A DNA stretch of 8,047 nt, taken from positions 30,720 through 38,766 of the forward strand of contig PMCE01000046.1 of NCBI GenBank assembly GCA_003154025.1, read 5' to 3'. Shown piece by piece: positions 5,378 through 8,047 of this stretch. The DNA is from Syntrophaceae bacterium (GTDB lineage: Bacteria > Desulfobacterota > SM23-61). Below the pieces are notes generated by a model. The model made no database searches. It was not told the origin of the DNA and saw nothing but the letters and a program-made list of their open reading frames with translations. The translations under genes were made by a program, and so were the position numbers. Numbering within the stretch: the first letter of the stretch is position 1; every line of letters starts with the position of its first letter.

Positions 5378-6604
5378 TTAGAGGCCCCGGATGAACTTTT
5401 CCATCAACTCGTGACCTCTGTCCAGAAAGCATCCCGTTTTCTGGGCGCAGGTCTCATCAAAGAAAGAATCCTCGCGCAGATGCTTTTCTCGGTCTTCGGA
5501 AGAGAAGATGACAAAAGGGACGGGCTCCGAGGAATGAGTCTTCAAGACGATGGGCGTGGGATGATCGGGCAGGACCAGCACCCGAAATTCCGGGAATGGG
5601 TCCAACCCCCGCAAGACGGGTCCCACAATCTTCAGGTCAAAGTCTTCGATGGCCCGCACCTTGTCTTTCAGATTCCCGTTGTGGGAAGCCTCATCGGGCG
5701 CCTCCAGATGGACGTAGACGAAGTCCTTCCGAGAAATCTCCCGCAGGGCGGATTCGGCCTTCCCCGCGTAATTCGTGTCCAGGTAACCGGTCGCCCCCGG
5801 GACGTTGATGATTTCCAGCCCGGCATAGAAGCCGATCCCCTTCATCAAGTCCACCGCGGAGATGACCGACCCCCGGAGCCCGAAGCGCTCGGTCATGGGA
5901 AGCAGGGCCGGAGCCTTTCCCTGACCCCAGAGCCAGATGGCGTTGGCCGGCTTCTTCCCTTCCCGCTGGCGTCTCTGGTTTACCGGAGAATCGGGGAGAA
6001 ATCCCATCGCCTTCTCCATGAGAGCAAGGACCTCTTCCTGCCCCGCCCCCCGGGGGAGATACTCGGCGACCTCCTTCCCCGAGATGTCGTGGGGAGGGGT
6101 GGTCTTCACTTTCAAGCCCCGCTCCCCTTTTCGCCAGACCAGGAGATGGCGGTAGCTCACCCCGGGGTAAAACTGAAACTCTTCGTTCCCCAGAATGTCC
6201 CCCACTTTTTTTATGACTTCCTGCGCCTCCTCGGTGGTAATGTGGCCGGCGCTGAAATCGTCCATGTACGTCCGGCCATTTCTCGCCCCCAGAGTGACGA
6301 GGTTGCAGCGGAAGGCTACGTCCTGAGGGCTGAGTTGGACCCCCATGGCCGCGGCCTCGAGGGGGGCTCGGCCGGTAAAGTGCAGCGCGGGGTCGTAACC
6401 GAAGATGGAGAGATTAGCTACATCGCTTCCCGGAGGCATGCCCGGGGGGACGGTCCGAACCAGTCCGAGGGTGCCTCGCCGGGCCATCCGGTCCAGATGG
6501 GGAGTGCTCGCGGCCTGAAGGGGCGTTTTCCCCCCCAACTCGGCCACGGGATAGTCGGCCATCCCATCCCCACAGAGCACGACAAACTTTCTTCCCAAGG
6601 TCAT
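5378..6604 (-). CDS. apgM: apgM-type phosphoglycerate mutase-like protein, probable homoserine kinase
   Basis: The product has 408 residues of the alkaline phosphatase superfamily, archaeal/ApgM type. Visible active-site elements are CGDGMADYP (D13), the nucleophile loop PGSDVANLSIFGYDP (S60), EAPDEASHNGN (D304, H308), LPDHPTP (D347, H348) and THSSEPVPFVI (H357). LGGKTPLQAASTPHLDRMA (23-41) and AIWLWGQG (222-229) are also typical. ApgM enzymes interconvert 2- and 3-phosphoglycerate, but a sub-family (TIGR02535 as I recall) found next to threonine genes is a proposed homoserine kinase replacing ThrB. Here the gene directly follows hom in the same orientation, which favours the threonine role. 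Start is uncertain: AAGGGA abuts the ATG at 6604 with no spacing, while TTG at codon 3 (6598) has a 6-bp gap from it; the two products differ by two residues. A 168-bp gap with a heptamer array separates it from hom. Confidence 0.88.
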   Translation of the reverse strand: MTLGRKFVVLCGDGMADYPVAELGGKTPLQAASTPHLDRMARRGTLGLVRTVPPGMPPGSDVANLSIFGYDPALHFTGRAPLEAAAMGVQLSPQDVAFRCNLVTLGARNGRTYMDDFSAGHITTEEAQEVIKKVGDILGNEEFQFYPGVSYRHLLVWRKGERGLKVKTTPPHDISGKEVAEYLPRGAGQEEVLALMEKAMGFLPDSPVNQRRQREGKKPANAIWLWGQGKAPALLPMTERFGLRGSVISAVDLMKGIGFYAGLEIINVPGATGYLDTNYAGKAESALREISRKDFVYVHLEAPDEASHNGNLKDKVRAIEDFDLKIVGPVLRGLDPFPEFRVLVLPDHPTPIVLKTHSSEPVPFVIFSSEDREKHLREDSFFDETCAQKTGCFLDRGHELMEKFIRGL

Positions 6605-6772
6605 TCCCTTTTCAAAGCAGAACTTCGTGTTGATTATTCAGTGAAGAAAACAGGTTCGAAGAGCGGATGAAGAGGCTCATTTTTTCCCCGGGCCTCGGGT
6701 CTCGAACCTCGTGCCTCGTTCCTTCGTCCTTTATCTTTTCTCCGTGTCCCCGCCTCTCCCTTTCCCCATCTC
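6605..6772. other. Gap between hom and apgM
   Basis: This 168-bp space contains a degenerate heptamer array in its middle (6694-6742) and the AAGGGA motif next to the apgM start. I see no clear promoter or terminator, so whether hom and apgM share one transcript is not decided by the sequence. Confidence 0.5.
6694..6742. repeat. Degenerate heptamer repeat, CTCGNNC type
   Basis: Read on the plus strand, successive heptamers are CTCGGGT, CTCGAAC, CTCGTGC, CTCGTTC, CTTCGTC, CTTTATC and TTTTCTC. The first four share CTCG at a strict 7-bp spacing and the last three decay. The pattern CTYGNNC also describes the array at 3453-3487. It lies just beyond the 3' end of hom and is non-coding. Confidence 0.75.
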
Positions 6773-8047
6773 TCATCCCCCCAGGTTCGAAGGATCTTCG
6801 ATGCGGATAAAGACGGTCTTGTCCACGGTGACCGGCAGCTGGTCGATGACCTGCAGGGCCTTTCGCAAGTTTTTTTCTCGCGCCTCATGGGTGAGCATGT
6901 AGATGAAAACCGCCTTCTCCGATTTGTGCCCCTTCTGAATCACGGAAAGGATGCTGATGTCCAGATCTCCCAGGATCCCCGATATGCGGGAGAGAACCCC
7001 GGGCCTGTCCACTACCGTGAAACGCAGGTAATAAGTACAAGAGATGTCCTGGATGGACTTGATTTCGGCGTCCCGCAGATGTTCCCGCTGGAAGGAGAGC
7101 AGGGGCACTCTTCGCGTCGCCCCCAGACGGATGTTCCGGCACAGGTCCACCAGGTCGCTGACCACCGCGCTTCCCGTGGGCATCATGCCCGCCCCGGCCC
7201 CGTAGAAGAGCGTGGAACCGACGGCATCGCCTTTCACAAAGATGGCGTTGAACGGACCGGCGACCGTGGACAGCAAGTGTTCCGTGGGCAAGAGCGTCGG
7301 GTGGACCCGTGCTTCGACGGGTCCTCCGTCAGCCTTGCCGATGGCCAGGAGTTTAATCGTGTATCCCAGCTCTTTGGCGTACTCGATATCCATGGGGGTG
7401 ATCCCGGTGATTCCTTCGGTGTAGACATCCTCCAGCTTGACTTGGATTCCATGGGCGAGCGAGAGGAGAATGCACAGCTTATGGGCGGCGTCGATGCCCT
7501 CCACATCATAGGTGGGGTCTGCTTCCGCATACCCCAGTTCCTGGGCCTTTTTTAGGACCTCGGAAAACTTCAGCCCCTTTTGAGTCATCTCCGTCAGAAT
7601 ATAGTTGGAGGTTCCGTTCAAAATGCCGAAGATGACCTGAATCTTGTTGGCCACCAACCCTTCTTTCATGGAACGGATGATGGGGATCCCTCCTCCCACA
7701 CTCCCTTCGAACCCGATGTCCACCCCGGCCTCGTCCGCGGCCTTGAAAATCTCCGCTCCGTGGACCGCCAGGAGGGCTTTATTGGCGGTGACAATATGTT
7801 TCCCGCGCTCGATGGCCTGGAGGACGAAGGTCCGAGCCGGCTCCAGCCCCCCGATGAGTTCAACGACAATCGAAATCTCCGGGTCGTCTACGACGTCGGA
7901 AATCTTCGTCGTGAGAAGGGCCGGATTCACCTTGACCCCCCGGTCCCGGGTAACGTCCTGGTCGACGATTCGTTTCAGGACGATGGGGACGCCCAGGCGC
8001 TTCTCCAGCAACTTGCCGTTCTCCTGCAAGATCTTCACCAGCCCCGT
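6773..8047 (-). CDS. hom: Homoserine dehydrogenase, 5' end outside the window
   Basis: The frame is open to the right edge, giving 424 residues. The first residues in the window, TGLVKILQENG, match the end of the GxGxVG nucleotide-binding loop, so perhaps 15-20 residues are missing. The enzyme reduces aspartate-4-semialdehyde to homoserine, the branch step to threonine and methionine. Visible elements, counted from the first residue in the window: the remainder of the NAD(P)-binding domain with TANKALLA (87-94); the catalytic domain with GFEGSVGGGIPI (112-123), GILNGTSNYIL (141-151) and EADPTYDVEGIDAAHKL (175-191), which holds the conserved acidic and Lys residues; and a C-terminal ACT domain (about 340-415) with VVDRPGVLSRISGIL, expected to give feedback control by threonine. 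There is no aspartate kinase domain, so this is the monofunctional type. The GTG at 8038 is an internal Val codon, not the start. apgM lies downstream. Confidence 0.97.
   Translation of the reverse strand, partial: TGLVKILQENGKLLEKRLGVPIVLKRIVDQDVTRDRGVKVNPALLTTKISDVVDDPEISIVVELIGGLEPARTFVLQAIERGKHIVTANKALLAVHGAEIFKAADEAGVDIGFEGSVGGGIPIIRSMKEGLVANKIQVIFGILNGTSNYILTEMTQKGLKFSEVLKKAQELGYAEADPTYDVEGIDAAHKLCILLSLAHGIQVKLEDVYTEGITGITPMDIEYAKELGYTIKLLAIGKADGGPVEARVHPTLLPTEHLLSTVAGPFNAIFVKGDAVGSTLFYGAGAGMMPTGSAVVSDLVDLCRNIRLGATRRVPLLSFQREHLRDAEIKSIQDISCTYYLRFTVVDRPGVLSRISGILGDLDISILSVIQKGHKSEKAVFIYMLTHEAREKNLRKALQVIDQLPVTVDKTVFIRIEDPSNLGG

Noticed and set aside
5411..6670. Long plus-strand open frame of 419 codons antisense to apgM
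   Set aside because: It mirrors the codon structure of a GC-rich gene on the other strand; apgM has intact family motifs over its full length, while this frame shows none.
6773..8038. GTG at 8038 as the start of homoserine dehydrogenase
   Set aside because: The frame remains open to the edge and the residues before it (TGL) continue the expected nucleotide-binding loop, so this is an internal codon.

Overview
The window looks like a chromosomal piece of an anaerobic, deltaproteobacterium-like (Desulfobacterota/Syntrophobacterales-type) bacterium. The grounds are a Tat-exported DUF362 protein paired with a large polyferredoxin, a NifA-type GAF domain joined to a Fis-type DNA-binding domain, a hom-apgM gene pair, and short degenerate heptamer repeats in the gaps. 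This assignment comes from family knowledge and gene content, not from a search. No phage genes, transposase, CRISPR array, tRNA or rRNA were seen.

Layout. Positions 1-426 (minus) hold the N-terminal 142 residues of a GAF-domain protein that runs off the left edge. Positions 427-791 are a gene-free gap with the promoter of that GAF gene, an 8-bp tandem repeat (512-551) and, at its right end, the ribosome binding site of the next gene. Positions 792-3382 (plus) are a two-gene operon with an ATGA overlap: a Tat-signal DUF362 protein, then a 555-residue polyferredoxin that joins a NapH-like membrane half to a NapG-like half through an internal twin-arginine segment. A 112-bp gap between convergent genes is mostly a 20-bp inverted repeat built from heptamers. 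Positions 3495-4355 (minus) encode a GAF-Fis regulator with no AAA+ domain. Upstream of it, about 500 bp hold a candidate promoter with a T10 spacer, a tandem 14-mer, a terminator-like hairpin and a second strong hairpin. Positions 4866-8047 (minus) carry hom, an apgM-type phosphomutase-like gene and a YbgC-type thioesterase, with transcription running from hom towards the thioesterase.

How the genes may work together. DUF362 plus polyferredoxin looks like an uncharacterised membrane/periplasmic iron-sulfur electron-transfer module. Two GAF-domain genes flank it, but no regulatory link can be shown from sequence. The hom-apgM pair points to threonine biosynthesis, in which the apgM-like protein may be the alternative homoserine kinase rather than a glycolytic mutase.

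The observations most worth a second look are the NapH-NapG fusion with an internal Tat signal (a Sec/Tat dual-targeted architecture), the AAA-less GAF-Fis regulator with a slippage-prone promoter spacer, and the intergenic heptamer arrays sharing the pattern CTYGNNC.
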